Below, one piece after another: positions 9,209-18,400 of a DNA stretch of 64,000 nt. The notes beneath the pieces are model-generated. The model was not told the DNA's origin. It made no database searches and was given only the letters and a program-made list of their open reading frames with translations. The position numbers and the translations under genes are program-made. The DNA comes from Micropruina glycogenica (GTDB lineage Bacteria > Actinomycetota > Actinomycetes > Propionibacteriales > Propionibacteriaceae). Each line of letters begins with the position of its first letter. Position 1 is the stretch's first letter. The stretch lies in NCBI RefSeq assembly GCF_039524395.1, contig NZ_BAAAGO010000009.1; one strand, written 5' to 3'.

Positions 9209-9757
9209 GTGGCCGACTACAGCCGCCCCAAGATCCAGCCGAGTCTGCACTTCGACGTCACGATCGAGATTCCCAAGGGCACCAAGAACAAGTACGAGAT
9301 GGACCACCACACCGGTCGTATCAGGCTCGACCGCACCCTGTTCACCTCGACTCAGTACCCGAACGACTACGGCTTCATCGAAGGCACCCTGGGCCAGGAC
9401 GGCGATCCGCTCGACGCCATGGTGCTGGTACCCGAGGCGACCTTTCCCGGCGCGCTGATCGAGTGCCGCGCCATCGGCATGTTTCGCATGACCGACGAGA
9501 TGGGCGGCGACGACAAGGTGCTGTGCATTCCGGTCGCCGATCAGCGGCAGGACTACCTGACCGAACTCAAGGACCTGCCGCAGCTCACCCTGCTCGAGAT
9601 CGAGCATTTCTTCGCCGTGTACAAAGACCTCGAGCCGGGCAAGTCGGTCGAGGGCGCCGTGTGGGTGGGCCGTACCGAGGCCGAGAAAGAGATCTACGAG
9701 AGCTGGAAGCGCGCCAGCGGCACAGACTTCGAGAACGAATTCACCCGCACCGAGTGA
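9209..9757 (+). CDS. ppa: Inorganic pyrophosphatase
   Basis: The 182-residue cytosolic enzyme hydrolyses pyrophosphate and pulls biosynthetic reactions forward. The soluble family I signature DGDPLDAMVL carries the metal-binding aspartates, and EIPKGTKNKYE plus DYGFIEGTL are conserved. GTG at 9209 has GAAAGGG seven bases upstream; the ATG at 9203 is too close to that site but would add only two residues. Its stop overlaps the start of the following phosphatase gene, so the two are cotranslated. Confidence 0.97.
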   Translation: MADYSRPKIQPSLHFDVTIEIPKGTKNKYEMDHHTGRIRLDRTLFTSTQYPNDYGFIEGTLGQDGDPLDAMVLVPEATFPGALIECRAIGMFRMTDEMGGDDKVLCIPVADQRQDYLTELKDLPQLTLLEIEHFFAVYKDLEPGKSVEGAVWVGRTEAEKEIYESWKRASGTDFENEFTRTE

Positions 9758-10248
9758 GAACCCTGCACTTGATGCGGCACGCCGAGGCCCAATGGCAATC
9801 GCCCGGGCCCGACGGCGATCATCTGCGCCGATTGAGTTCTCGCGGCGTGCAGCAGGCACGATCGGTGGGTGCGTACCTGCGCCCGGCGGGCATCGACCTG
9901 ATACTCAGCTCGTCGGCGACCCGCACGCTGCAGACCGCGGAGGCACTCGGCCTCGGGGTGCCGGTCTGGTCACGCGACGAGATCTACAACGCCGGTGCAC
10001 AGCAGATTCTGCGTCAGGTGCTCATGGTGCCCGAGGGCTACAACGCAGTGCTGGTGATCGGCCATGCGCCGGGCATTCCGGCGCTGGCGCACCTGCTGGC
10101 CGACGCGTCGTCTGAGCCGTCCGCCCGCTCGGTCATCGCGTACCGTTACCCGCCGGCCACCGTGGCCGGTCTCACTGTGCACGGATCGTGGGCGAAGCTG
10201 CGCACGGCCACCCTGACCAGCGCGCGAATCCAGGCGGAGCCCAGCTGA
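9754..10248 (+). CDS. SixA-like histidine phosphatase
   Basis: The 164-residue product belongs to the phosphoglycerate-mutase-like histidine phosphatases of the SixA type. It begins RTLHLMRHAEAQW with the catalytic RHA motif, followed by LSSRGVQQA, SSATRTLQTAE and the second catalytic His in VIGHAPGIP. In Enterobacteria SixA dephosphorylates phosphohistidine proteins; the substrate here is unknown. GTG at 9754 overlaps the ppa stop codon (GTGA). Its own stop codon lies immediately next to that of the convergent zinc-ribbon gene with no base between. Confidence 0.9.
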   Translation: MRTLHLMRHAEAQWQSPGPDGDHLRRLSSRGVQQARSVGAYLRPAGIDLILSSSATRTLQTAEALGLGVPVWSRDEIYNAGAQQILRQVLMVPEGYNAVLVIGHAPGIPALAHLLADASSEPSARSVIAYRYPPATVAGLTVHGSWAKLRTATLTSARIQAEPS

Positions 10249-10938
10249 TCACTGCGGTCGCACGAAGACCGTCACGTCGCCGGTCTTGCATTCGATCCAG
10301 CCCTTGACCGAGCACACCAAGGTGACGTTCTTGTTGGTCTGCGGGTCGGTGACGGTCACCCGAAAGGTGGGCGGCACGTCGGTGCCCAGCGTGCGAACAG
10401 CCGCCAGCACCCGGCGAGCGAGCGTGCAGTTGGTGGTGTCGCTGCGCACCACCTCGGGCGAGCACACCGTGGTGTTGCGCGGCAGCGCGGTGCTCAGCTT
10501 GCTGGACGTGGGCGAGGACGCGGCGGTGGCCCTGGGCGCGGACGGACCGATGGCCACGGTCTGCCCGATCAGCCAGGCCAGGCTGGCCACGGAGGCGATC
10601 AGGGCGACGGCGAGCATCACCAGGGCGGCGTTGTTCTTGGCCTTGCTGTGGCTGGCGTAGATGGGGGCGAAGCGCGTGGTGGCGTCTGGATCGTAGTCGG
10701 GGCTGCCCGGCGACGACGGCTCGTCGGGGCTCACGGCCGAGGCAGGCGTGACCGGCGTGACGGGAGCCGTTGGCCGCGCCCGGCCCCCGAACTCGTACGA
10801 GACCGGCCCCGGATTGCCCGCTATCGAAACCCGACTGAGGTGACCGGCACCCGCCGCTACCGCCAGCGGGTGCCCGCAGCGCGTGCAGTGAGTTGCGGGT
10901 TCCGCGAACGGTTGGCCGCAGGCCTCGCACTGGCGCAT
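10249..10938 (-). CDS. Zinc-ribbon single-pass membrane protein, function unknown
   Basis: The 229-residue protein starts with a zinc ribbon (CEACGQPFAEPATHCTRCG), continues through a Pro/Ser-rich cytoplasmic segment, crosses the membrane once at about 117-138 (ALVMLAVALIASVASLAWLIG) and ends in an extracytoplasmic domain with four cysteines that could form disulfides. The downstream domain resembles no family I can name. The ATG at 10938 directly precedes the zinc ribbon; the much longer open frame upstream runs antisense to xthA and is not real. It may be a sensor or envelope scaffold. Confidence 0.8.
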   Translation of the reverse strand: MRQCEACGQPFAEPATHCTRCGHPLAVAAGAGHLSRVSIAGNPGPVSYEFGGRARPTAPVTPVTPASAVSPDEPSSPGSPDYDPDATTRFAPIYASHSKAKNNAALVMLAVALIASVASLAWLIGQTVAIGPSAPRATAASSPTSSKLSTALPRNTTVCSPEVVRSDTTNCTLARRVLAAVRTLGTDVPPTFRVTVTDPQTNKNVTLVCSVKGWIECKTGDVTVFVRPQ

Positions 10939-11025
10939 GGGGTTCCGATCGGCGGCTGGACTAGTTGCACGCTCGATTCTGGCACAGCCCGTGAAACGCC
11001 CCCGAAAGGGTCCACCCGGTACGAG

Positions 11026-11037
11026 TAGCCTCGACGG
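11026..11037 (+). promoter_or_regulatory. Leaderless -10 element of xthA
   Basis: TAGCCT (11026-11031) lies six bases before the ATG and there is no Shine-Dalgarno sequence. This spacing fits transcription starting at the start codon. It is a sequence-based inference. Confidence 0.5.
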
Positions 11038-11901
11038 ATGCGGTTGGCGACCTGGAACGTGAACTCGGTCAAGCAGCGGGTGCCGCGGTTGTTGCCCTGG
11101 CTCGACGAGCGCCGCCCCGATGTGGTGTGCCTGCAAGAGACCAAACTCACCGACGACGCGTTCGCCGACCTGCTGGGCGAGGCCCTCACCGAGCGCGGGT
11201 ACGCGTTCGCCAGCAACGGCCAGGGCCAGTGGAACGGCGTGGCGCTGCTGTCGAAGGTTGGGCTGGACGACGTGCAGCGCGGGTTCGCCGACATGCCCGG
11301 GTTTCCCGACGCCGAGGCTCGGGCGATCAGTGCCACCTGCGCCGGCCTGCGCGTGCACAGCCTGTACGTGCCCAACGGCCGAGTACCCGACTCGGATCAC
11401 TACCGCTACAAGCTGGCATGGCTCGAGGCGCTGCGTGCCAGCGTGGCCGGTGGGCCCGAACGGGTCGCGCTGTGCGGTGACGCGAACATCGCACCCACCG
11501 ATGCCGACGTGTTCGATCCGGTCGCCTACCAGGGGCACACCCACGTGACGGTGCCCGAGCGGGCAGCCCTGAAGAGCCTGACCGACCTGGGCCTGCACGA
11601 CGTGGTGCGCGAACGGTGGCCCGACGAGCGGGTGTTCAGCTACTGGGACTACCGGGCCGGCATGTTTCACCAGAACCTCGGCATGCGCATCGACCTGGTG
11701 CTGGCCGACGCGGTGACAGCGGGCCGGGTGCGGGCGGCGTGGGTCGACCGCCAGGCGCGCAAGGGCACAGGCCCCAGCGACCACGCCCCGGTGATGGTCG
11801 ATCTGGACGAGGCGCCCGACGGCGACATCGGCCCGATGGTGCCGCCCCCGTCTGCCGGCGGCTACCGGCGGGGCAGCAAGAAGCTGCCGCAGTCGAAGTA
11901 G
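11038..11901 (+). CDS. xthA: Exodeoxyribonuclease III
   Basis: The 287-residue protein is an AP endonuclease/3'-exonuclease of the ExoIII family, acting in base excision repair. The N-terminal MRLATWNVNSVKQR, CLQETKL (metal-binding Glu), LYVPNGR, GDANIAPTDADVFDP and the C-terminal SDHAPVMVDL (catalytic Asp-His) are all present. It is followed by a palindromic repeat element and then a uracil-DNA glycosylase on the same strand, so two base-excision-repair genes are neighbours. Confidence 0.96.
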   Translation: MRLATWNVNSVKQRVPRLLPWLDERRPDVVCLQETKLTDDAFADLLGEALTERGYAFASNGQGQWNGVALLSKVGLDDVQRGFADMPGFPDAEARAISATCAGLRVHSLYVPNGRVPDSDHYRYKLAWLEALRASVAGGPERVALCGDANIAPTDADVFDPVAYQGHTHVTVPERAALKSLTDLGLHDVVRERWPDERVFSYWDYRAGMFHQNLGMRIDLVLADAVTAGRVRAAWVDRQARKGTGPSDHAPVMVDLDEAPDGDIGPMVPPPSAGGYRRGSKKLPQSK

Positions 11902-11905
11902 GCCG

Positions 11906-12067
11906 CCACGTTGTGGTTGAAATGGCGGCCAGCAGCGGCTCTACGGCGTGCACCCGCCACTTTATGGTTGAAATAGATACCTCGGGCGGGTATCTATTCC
12001 AACCACAAGTCGGCGGATGCCTGAACCGGGGAACGCGGCGGCTTTCTTTTCAACCACAAAGTGGCGG
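11906..12067. repeat. Nested palindromic repeat element, copy 2
   Basis: The centre is an imperfect palindrome at 11955-12015 whose arms contain ATGGTTGAAATAGATACC and GGTATCTATTCCAACCAC. It is bracketed by half copies facing each other: TTGTGGTTGAAATGG at 11911-11925 and TTTTCAACCACAAAGTGG at 12047-12064. Total length is about 160 bp. It lies between xthA and the uracil-DNA glycosylase and matches the element at 135-239, which lacks an obvious left half copy. Confidence 0.8.
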
Positions 12068-12094
12068 CTACTACAGTGCGGGCGGGGGGTGGCG

Positions 12095-12922
12095 ATGCGG
12101 AACGGTCGGATGGACGCGCACCCGCTGACCAGACTGCCCTTCTCGTCTCCGGTGACACCCGGCACGGGCTGGCCGGGCGACCCGGCCACGACGGCGACTC
12201 CGGCGGCCGCGAACTCGGAAGACGTGCACGCCCTGGCGACATCATCGCCCGATCTGCCGACCCTGGACGCCCGGGTTTCGGTCTGCCGGGCCTGCCCCCG
12301 GCTGGTGGCGTGGCGCGAGCAGGTGGCCACCGAGCGCCGTGCGTCGTTCGCCGACCAGCCGTACTGGGGGCGCGCGGCACCCTCGTTCGGCGACGAGCAC
12401 CCGCGGGTGCTGATCGTGGGGCTGGCACCGGCCGCGCACGGCGCCAACCGAACCGGTCGGGTGTTCACCGGCGACCGGTCGGGTGACTGGCTGTTCGCCG
12501 CTCTGTACCGCGCCGGCTACGCCAACCAACCCACCTCGACCCATGCCGGCGACGGGCTGGCGCTGACCGGCGTGCGCATCGTGCCGGCCGTGCACTGCGC
12601 GCCGCCGGACAACAAGCCGACCCCCGCCGAACGCAGCGCCTGCGCGCCCTGGCTCGACCGCGAACTGGAACTGACCGTCGGCGGACTGCGGTCGATCATG
12701 GCGCTGGGATCGATAGCCTGGGACGCCACGCTGGCAGCGGCGCGCCGGTTGGGTTGGACGGTTCCGCGGCCGAAACCGCGATTCGGTCACGGCGCAGAGG
12801 CCGACCTCGGTGCCGACAGCGCGACGATCCGCCTGATCGGCAGCTACCACGTGAGCCAGCAGAACACGTTCACCGGCAAGCTCACCGAGGCGATGCTCGA
12901 CGACGTGATGGCCCGGCTGTGA
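12095..12922 (+). CDS. Uracil-DNA glycosylase, family 5 (UdgB type)
   Basis: The 275-residue protein fits the iron-sulfur uracil-DNA glycosylases of family 5. C-x2-C in CRACPRLVAWRE, the active-site motif GLAPAAHGANRTGRVFTGDRS, paired later cysteines (VHCAPPDNKPTPAERSAC) and the DNA-intercalation motif SYHVSQQNTFTGKL are visible. It removes uracil and related deaminated bases. ATG at 12095 follows a G-rich ribosome binding site; a longer open frame reads into the repeat element and is rejected. A VOC gene follows after 37 bp. Confidence 0.93.
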   Translation: MRNGRMDAHPLTRLPFSSPVTPGTGWPGDPATTATPAAANSEDVHALATSSPDLPTLDARVSVCRACPRLVAWREQVATERRASFADQPYWGRAAPSFGDEHPRVLIVGLAPAAHGANRTGRVFTGDRSGDWLFAALYRAGYANQPTSTHAGDGLALTGVRIVPAVHCAPPDNKPTPAERSACAPWLDRELELTVGGLRSIMALGSIAWDATLAAARRLGWTVPRPKPRFGHGAEADLGADSATIRLIGSYHVSQQNTFTGKLTEAMLDDVMARL

Positions 12923-12959
12923 CACCGAAACTGTCGGTGCCGGCCGACAGACTGGGTTC

Positions 12960-13325
12960 ATGATCGATCACTACGGCATCAACGTGACAGACCTGGCTGC
13001 CACCGCACGTTTCTACGATGCGGTGCTGGGGGTAATGGGCTTCACCCGTCAGATGGACTTCGGCGAGGCCATCGGCTACGGCACCGACGGCCACCCCGAC
13101 TTCTGGATCAGCGCGTCCGCACAAGGCGCATCGAACCGCGAAGCGCACATCGCGTTCACGGCGCAGAACCGGGCCGCGGTCGAAGCGTTCTTCGAGGCCG
13201 CCACCCAGTTGGGTGCGCCGATTCTGCACGCGCCCCGCGAGTGGCCCGAATACCACGACGGCTACTACGCGGCCTTCGTGCGCGACCCCGACGGCAACAA
13301 CGTCGAGGCGGTCGTGCACCACTGA
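12960..13325 (+). CDS. VOC-superfamily (glyoxalase-like) protein
   Basis: The 121-residue protein has the paired beta-alpha-beta-beta-beta layout of the vicinal oxygen chelate superfamily: DHYGINVTDLAATARFYDAVLGVMGF at the start, HIAFTAQNRAAVEAFFEAA in the middle and FVRDPDGNNVEAVVHH at the end with a metal-ligand-like Glu. Members include glyoxalases, dioxygenases and resistance proteins, and the substrate cannot be predicted. It probably shares a transcript with the glycosylase upstream. Confidence 0.88.
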   Translation: MIDHYGINVTDLAATARFYDAVLGVMGFTRQMDFGEAIGYGTDGHPDFWISASAQGASNREAHIAFTAQNRAAVEAFFEAATQLGAPILHAPREWPEYHDGYYAAFVRDPDGNNVEAVVHH

Positions 13326-13480
13326 GGAAGCGCTGATCAACGCGCGGGTCGCTGGTTGAGCTGTGTCGAAACCCGTAGCCAGACGAGGTCTCGACAAGCT
13401 CGCCCAACAGAAGGTCAACGATTCCTGGCCACAGGCCACCACGGTCATGCCGGCGAACGCCGGGATCTCGTCTGGAGAAC
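13326..13480. repeat. Inverted repeats between the VOC gene and yaaA
   Basis: Arms at 13352-13373 (CTGGTTGAGCTGTGTCGAAA onward) and 13387-13410 (GGTCTCGACAAGCTCGCCCA onward) are mutually complementary; the same family appears at 1281-1298 and 21221-21244. A second element at 13444-13469 carries CCGGCGAACGCCGG and matches the hairpins at 1413-1436 and 1496-1515. Both are dispersed intergenic repeats and could end the two convergent transcripts. Confidence 0.6.
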
Positions 13481-14290
13481 TCAGCGACCCGGCGCCATGG
13501 CAGGACGATCCTGGTATCGGCGCACGAACACCGGTTGCTGCGTCGTCGAGGTGGCCGGGTCGTAGCGGTAGCCGCCCTCAGCGAACTTCTTCAGCGCACG
13601 TGGCGTACGCACCCGCTCGCGCACCAGCCAGCCGGCCATCGCACCACGGGCGCGCTTGGCGAAGAACGACACCACCTGGCGCGCACCGGCGGCGTTGGTG
13701 TCTTCGAACCGGGGGGCGATCACCGGGTTCTCGAAGTCGGCGAAGTGAACCGAGCGGGCGTATTCGTCCGAGGCCAGGTTGATCAACGCCTTGGTGCCGG
13801 GCGCCTCGTTCAGGTCGGCCTGCAGCAGTCGCGTGATGCGATCACCCCAGAACTGGTACAGGTTGCTGCCGCGATCGGTCGCCACGGGCAGGCCCATCTC
13901 GAGCCGGTACGGCTGCATCAGGTCCAGCGGCCTCAGCACCCCGTACAGGCCCGAGAGAATGCGCACCGTCTTCTGCGCCTCGGTGAAGTCGCGCGCGTCC
14001 CAGAGCTGCCGCACCGCGAGACCTTGATAGACGTCGCCCGCGAAAGCCAGGATCGCCGCCCGAGCATTGCGAGTGGTGAACGGTGGGTCGAAGTCGAGGT
14101 AGCGCTGGGCGTTGAGCGCGGCGAGTTCGTCGGAGATGTGCATCAGGCCGGCCAGCTCAGAGGCGGGCTTGTCGCGCATCACCTCGATCAGCCGCTCCGA
14201 TTCGTCCAGCAACCGCGGCTCAGTGTGCTTGCGGGTGGCAAGGGGCGATTCGAAGTCCAGCGACTTCGCGGGCGACAGCAGAATCAGCAC
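13481..14290 (-). CDS. yaaA: Peroxide-stress protein YaaA
   Basis: The 269-residue protein is the UPF0246/YaaA family member that limits intracellular free iron and DNA damage during peroxide stress in E. coli. MLILLSPAKSLDFESP at the start, RYLDFDPPFT, QLWDARDFTEAQKTVRILSG and INLASDEYARSV are family features. GTG at 14290 gives the exact family N-terminus; TACCGT lies six bases upstream with no Shine-Dalgarno sequence, suggesting a leaderless transcript. Confidence 0.93.
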   Translation of the reverse strand: MLILLSPAKSLDFESPLATRKHTEPRLLDESERLIEVMRDKPASELAGLMHISDELAALNAQRYLDFDPPFTTRNARAAILAFAGDVYQGLAVRQLWDARDFTEAQKTVRILSGLYGVLRPLDLMQPYRLEMGLPVATDRGSNLYQFWGDRITRLLQADLNEAPGTKALINLASDEYARSVHFADFENPVIAPRFEDTNAAGARQVVSFFAKRARGAMAGWLVRERVRTPRALKKFAEGGYRYDPATSTTQQPVFVRRYQDRPAMAPGR

Positions 14291-14330
14291 CGTGCAACGG
14301 TAGCCAACAACGCCGCTCGAACGCTCGCGG

Positions 14331-14846
14331 TCAGCCGGCGGCCACCGTGATGTCGACCACCAACTCGGTGGCCAGCCGTTCGAGATCGGCCTGCAGGGCC
14401 CCGAGGTCCTGACCCACCGGCACGCCTGCGGTGAGGTGCGCCTCGAACAACAGGCCACCCGCCATCGGGGCTTCGCGGGTCTCGGTGATCAACCGGTCGA
14501 TGCTGACGCCGTGCCGGGCCAGCACCCCTGACACGTCGCGCACGATGCCCGGGTGGTCGTTGCCGATCAGGTCGACCTGCACCTGGGTGTCGGCCGGCGC
14601 CGCGTCTGTGCTGGCGCCCGGGTGCACCGACACCTCGAGCAGGCCGGCGAGCGGCTGCAGGGCCGCACTCAGTTCGTCCGCTCGCTCGTCGGGCACACTG
14701 ACCAGCACGATGCCCGCGAACTTGCCGGCGAGTTCGGCCAGTTGGCTTCGTTCCCAGTTGCCGCCGTGGGCGCTGACCGCGTCGGCGAGCGCGTTGACGA
14801 GTCCGGCGCGGTCGTCGCCGATGACGGTGAGCACAAGCGTGGCCAT
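14331..14846 (-). CDS. Tandem ACT-domain protein (GcvR-like)
   Basis: The 171-residue protein consists of two ACT domains: ATLVLTVIGDDRAGLVNALA near the start and QVDLIGNDHPGIVRDVSGVL from about residue 88. This is the layout of GcvR, which regulates glycine cleavage genes in E. coli, and of related amino-acid-sensing proteins. No glycine-cleavage gene is nearby. The ATG at 14846 has TACGAT six bases upstream (14853-14858) and no Shine-Dalgarno sequence. Confidence 0.85.
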   Translation of the reverse strand: MATLVLTVIGDDRAGLVNALADAVSAHGGNWERSQLAELAGKFAGIVLVSVPDERADELSAALQPLAGLLEVSVHPGASTDAAPADTQVQVDLIGNDHPGIVRDVSGVLARHGVSIDRLITETREAPMAGGLLFEAHLTAGVPVGQDLGALQADLERLATELVVDITVAAG

Positions 14847-14888
14847 GCCCGGATCGTAGTGGACGACGCCCCCGCGCCGCGCCACGGG

Positions 14889-15434
14889 CTACCCGACGAT
14901 CAGCCCTGCAGCGAGGTTGCTGATCGCGTGGACGGTGGCGGCGGGTACGAAGCTGCCGGCCCGGTTGCGAAGCCAGCCAAGCAGCCATCCCGCCGCGAAC
15001 TGCACAGGAAGGATCGGCCAGGTGCGCACACCGATCAGAAGCAGCGGCAGGTGCGGGACGAGAAACGTGGTCGCCTGCAGCAGATTGCCCCACGCGAAGC
15101 CAAGACGGCGCATGAACACCCCGCCGAGCAGACCACGGAAGAACAACTCCTCGCCGAACGCACGCAACACGATGCCGATGCCGACGCTGATCGACGTCAG
15201 CCGCGCGACCGACACACCCGGGGTGTCGAGTACTGCGGTGGGGATCAGGACGATCGCCAGCCACCCGGCCAGAACCAGCGGAACCAGCAACACCGCCGCC
15301 CAGCCGTAGTCGACGGCCGAGCCCCAGGCGACCCCGAGTCGCTGCCGGGCGAGCCGGACGGTGACGTCCTGCCTGCGCGCCTGCACGATCACGTAGACGA
15401 GAGCGGGCACGCAGTACAGAACGAACTCGAGCAT
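14889..15434 (-). CDS. CPBP-family intramembrane metalloprotease
   Basis: The 181-residue, strongly hydrophobic protein contains the CAAX-protease/bacteriocin-processing motif EELFFRG with Glu95, Glu96 and Arg100, and the downstream His-containing motif VHAISNLAAGL at the C-terminus. At least four membrane helices are apparent. Family members process prenylated or signal-like peptides or protect against bacteriocins; the target here is unknown. It ends 42 bp before the ACT-domain gene. Confidence 0.88.
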   Translation of the reverse strand: MLEFVLYCVPALVYVIVQARRQDVTVRLARQRLGVAWGSAVDYGWAAVLLVPLVLAGWLAIVLIPTAVLDTPGVSVARLTSISVGIGIVLRAFGEELFFRGLLGGVFMRRLGFAWGNLLQATTFLVPHLPLLLIGVRTWPILPVQFAAGWLLGWLRNRAGSFVPAATVHAISNLAAGLIVG

Positions 15435-15498
15435 GCCAGCAACCTATCGACGCCACAGTGACGAGCAGTCACTCCAGCCCGCCTGCGAACATGCCGGG

Positions 15499-18400
15499 TT
15501 AGCGGGCCCGGTACGCCTCGATGGCCGCGACGATCTCAGGGCGCAGTGCGGCCGGGCTGATCACCTTGTCGACCGAACCGACGGCGACGGCGCGGTGAAT
15601 GTTGTGCACCCCGTCGAACTCGGCCGCCACCTCACTGATCTTCTCGGCGCGCGCCGCTGCTCGCACCTCGGCCAACTCGGCCTGCAGCCCCGGCCGCTCC
15701 GCGGGCCCGGCCGAGCGCAGCCGGGCGTCCAGGTCGGCCACCCTGGGGTCAGCCCCCGTTCGCTTACCCACCTCGCCGGCGAACACCACGGCCGCTGCCG
15801 GTGCGCCGCCGATCACCGAGGCGAACGAACCCTGCAGCGCCAGCACCGTCATGTTTTCGTTCAAGGTCTTGCTGAACACCACGAACGCGCCGCCGTGGTA
15901 GCGCGAGATCACCACGAAGACGATCGGGCCGTCGAAGTTGACCACCGCCCGGCCGATCTCGGCGCCGTATTCGAGTTGCAGCTTGCGCATCGATTCGGGT
16001 GAGCCGTCGAAGCCCGACAGGTTGGCCAGCACCACCAGCGGCCGGTTGCCCGAGGCCGCGTTGATGGCCCGCGCCACCTTTTTGCTCGACTGCGGGAACA
16101 GCGTGCCCGCGGTGTAGGTGTCGGGCCCGTCGGTGGGCGGAAAACCGGCCCTGGCCACGGGTTTCGATTCGATGCCAACCAGGCACACCGGGTAGCCGCC
16201 GATGCGGGTTTCCATCACCACGGCCGTCTCGGCGTCGGCCATGCCGGCCCAGCGTTCCAGCCGCGGGCCGTCGGCGTCGGCCACCGCGTCCATCACCGTG
16301 CGAATGTCGAACGGCTTCTTGCGGTCGGGGTTGGCGGTGAAGATGTCGCCCACGGTGGCGAACTCGCCGCCGTGCGGGTGCGACGAGATGTCGCGGTCGA
16401 CCGGATCGACGCTGGGCGCACGCCGCGGGCCGGATTCGCCCGGCACCACGTAGGTCTGCAGGTAGTGGCCCATCAGAATGCGGAACGCGCGGGGCAGGTC
16501 GGGCGCCCAGTACTGCGCCTGCCCGTTGGGGCCCATCACCCGGTCGTAGCCTCCGATGCCGAAGTTGTCTTCGGCCGACACGCCGCCGGAGAAGTCGAGC
16601 GACTGCTTGCCCGTGAGCACCATCGCCGAATCGGGCGTCATCACCAAGATGCCCTTGGTGTGCATCAGCATGGTGGCCTCGGCGTTCCAGTAGGGCTGCG
16701 CGCCCACGTTGATGCCGGCCACCACGATGTTGATCTCGCCACCGGCCTGGGTGAACTCGATGATGCGCCGCAGTGCCGCACCCACCCAGTCCATGTTCTC
16801 GGTGCCCGAGTCCATCGAGATGCGCGCGCCCGAGCTGAGGGTGAACCACTCAACCGGTACCTGCATCTGTTCGGCCAGGTCGAGGGCGGCGATGATGCGC
16901 CGGCATTCGGGCTCGGCCACCGCGCCCAGGCCGCGGGTCGGGTCGCCCGACAGCACCACGCGGGTGATGCCTTCGGGGTACAAGGGGGTGCGGGTGGTGA
17001 CCAGCGCGCAGATGATGCCTGCGGTGTTGAGGCCGGGCTGCCGCTCGACCGGCACCAGTCGTCCGTTCTCGTCGAGGTCGAGTTCGGTGAGCGTGCCGCC
17101 CGGGCCTGCCAGCGCCTCGCTCAGTTCATAGGGGTAGACGAGCCCGCGCCGCCGGGCGCGCAGCACCCGGCCGGCGTAGTCGTCCAGAGGCTTGAGCGGT
17201 TCGCTGGGCGGGGGCTCGACCGCCGTGGTGACCCCGGCGCCGGGACGGTAGTGAAACCGGATCGCCAGCGGAATGACGCCCTTTCCGGGCTGGTCGAAGC
17301 GGCCGTGGGCGAGCACTTCCTCGATGCCGGCGCCCTCGCCCAGCGGGGTGATCTTCGCCTGCAGCAGCGCGACGTCCTTCAGGTCGAGTTCGATCACCGG
17401 CCAGACGTGCACCCACACGTGGTTCATGTCGAGCTTGTTGCCCTCGCTGCCCCGGGCCGCCCGGGTGCGCCGAATCGCTTCGAGGCAGTTCTCGACGGCA
17501 CGCTCGGCGTGCGGCAGGCCGACCAGCCGTCCGTTCTCGTCACGGACGGGCGCCAACTGGCGCACCTGCGCCATCGCGACCAGGCGCCGGTCGGCCGGGT
17601 TGGACTTGGCCACGCAGTCGAACAGCAGCACGTCCTCGGGGGCGGGCAGCCGGGTGGTGTGGAACTCGCGCAGCCGCCACAGGTCGAGCCGCCGCCCCAC
17701 CATGGGGTGGACGCCGCGAATGCGCGCGTCTTCGGCGATCTCGCCGTCGGTGGTCCAGCGGAAGGTGAGGTAGTGCGGGTCGCGCCGGTGGTCGCAGACG
17801 GCCACCACGATGCGCCGGACGTGCTCGCCCAATGACCACTGCGCCAGCAGGGCTTCGAGTATCGCGCCGGCCCGGTCGATGTCGGGCGCGTCGGGCCACG
17901 ACACGTACAGCTCGACCACGGCCTCGTCACCTTCGGTGCGTTCGTCGAGCAACGTGCGCACCACGGCACAGACCGGCCCGTCGCCGGCCAGTTCGTCGAA
18001 GCGGCCGACCGTCGAGACAACCCGGGTCGGACGCCCTTCGAGCCGGTAGTCGCCGGTGGCTGCGGCCCGTCCGTCGACCGTGCGGCCGTGCAGGTCGTGC
18101 AGGTCGTAGTCGGTGTACTGCTTGCGGATCAGCACCTCGAGCATCGGCTCTTGCTCGGGAATGCCGCGCTCGAGCCGTTCGGCGAGGAAGCCCACGGTCT
18201 GCTCGGGCACCTGCGCCAGCGCCTCGATGCGCTGGTCGCGGTCGGCCGCCTGCGGGTCAGCGGCCAACGCAGCCACCTCGGCCCGGACGCCGGCCAGCAC
18301 CTGGTCGCGGTCGCTGTCGACCTGGGGCTGGTCGAACCAGCGGAACCTGATGCTGCGAGCCAGATCACCCACCACCGGCAACCTTCGCTGGGTGGCCCGC

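Noticed and set aside
10939..11784. N-terminal extension of the zinc-ribbon gene
   Set aside because: It is antisense to xthA, and the zinc ribbon begins exactly at the ATG at 10938.
12017..12094. Upstream start for the uracil-DNA glycosylase
   Set aside because: It would translate part of the palindromic repeat; the ATG at 12095 has a G-rich ribosome binding site.
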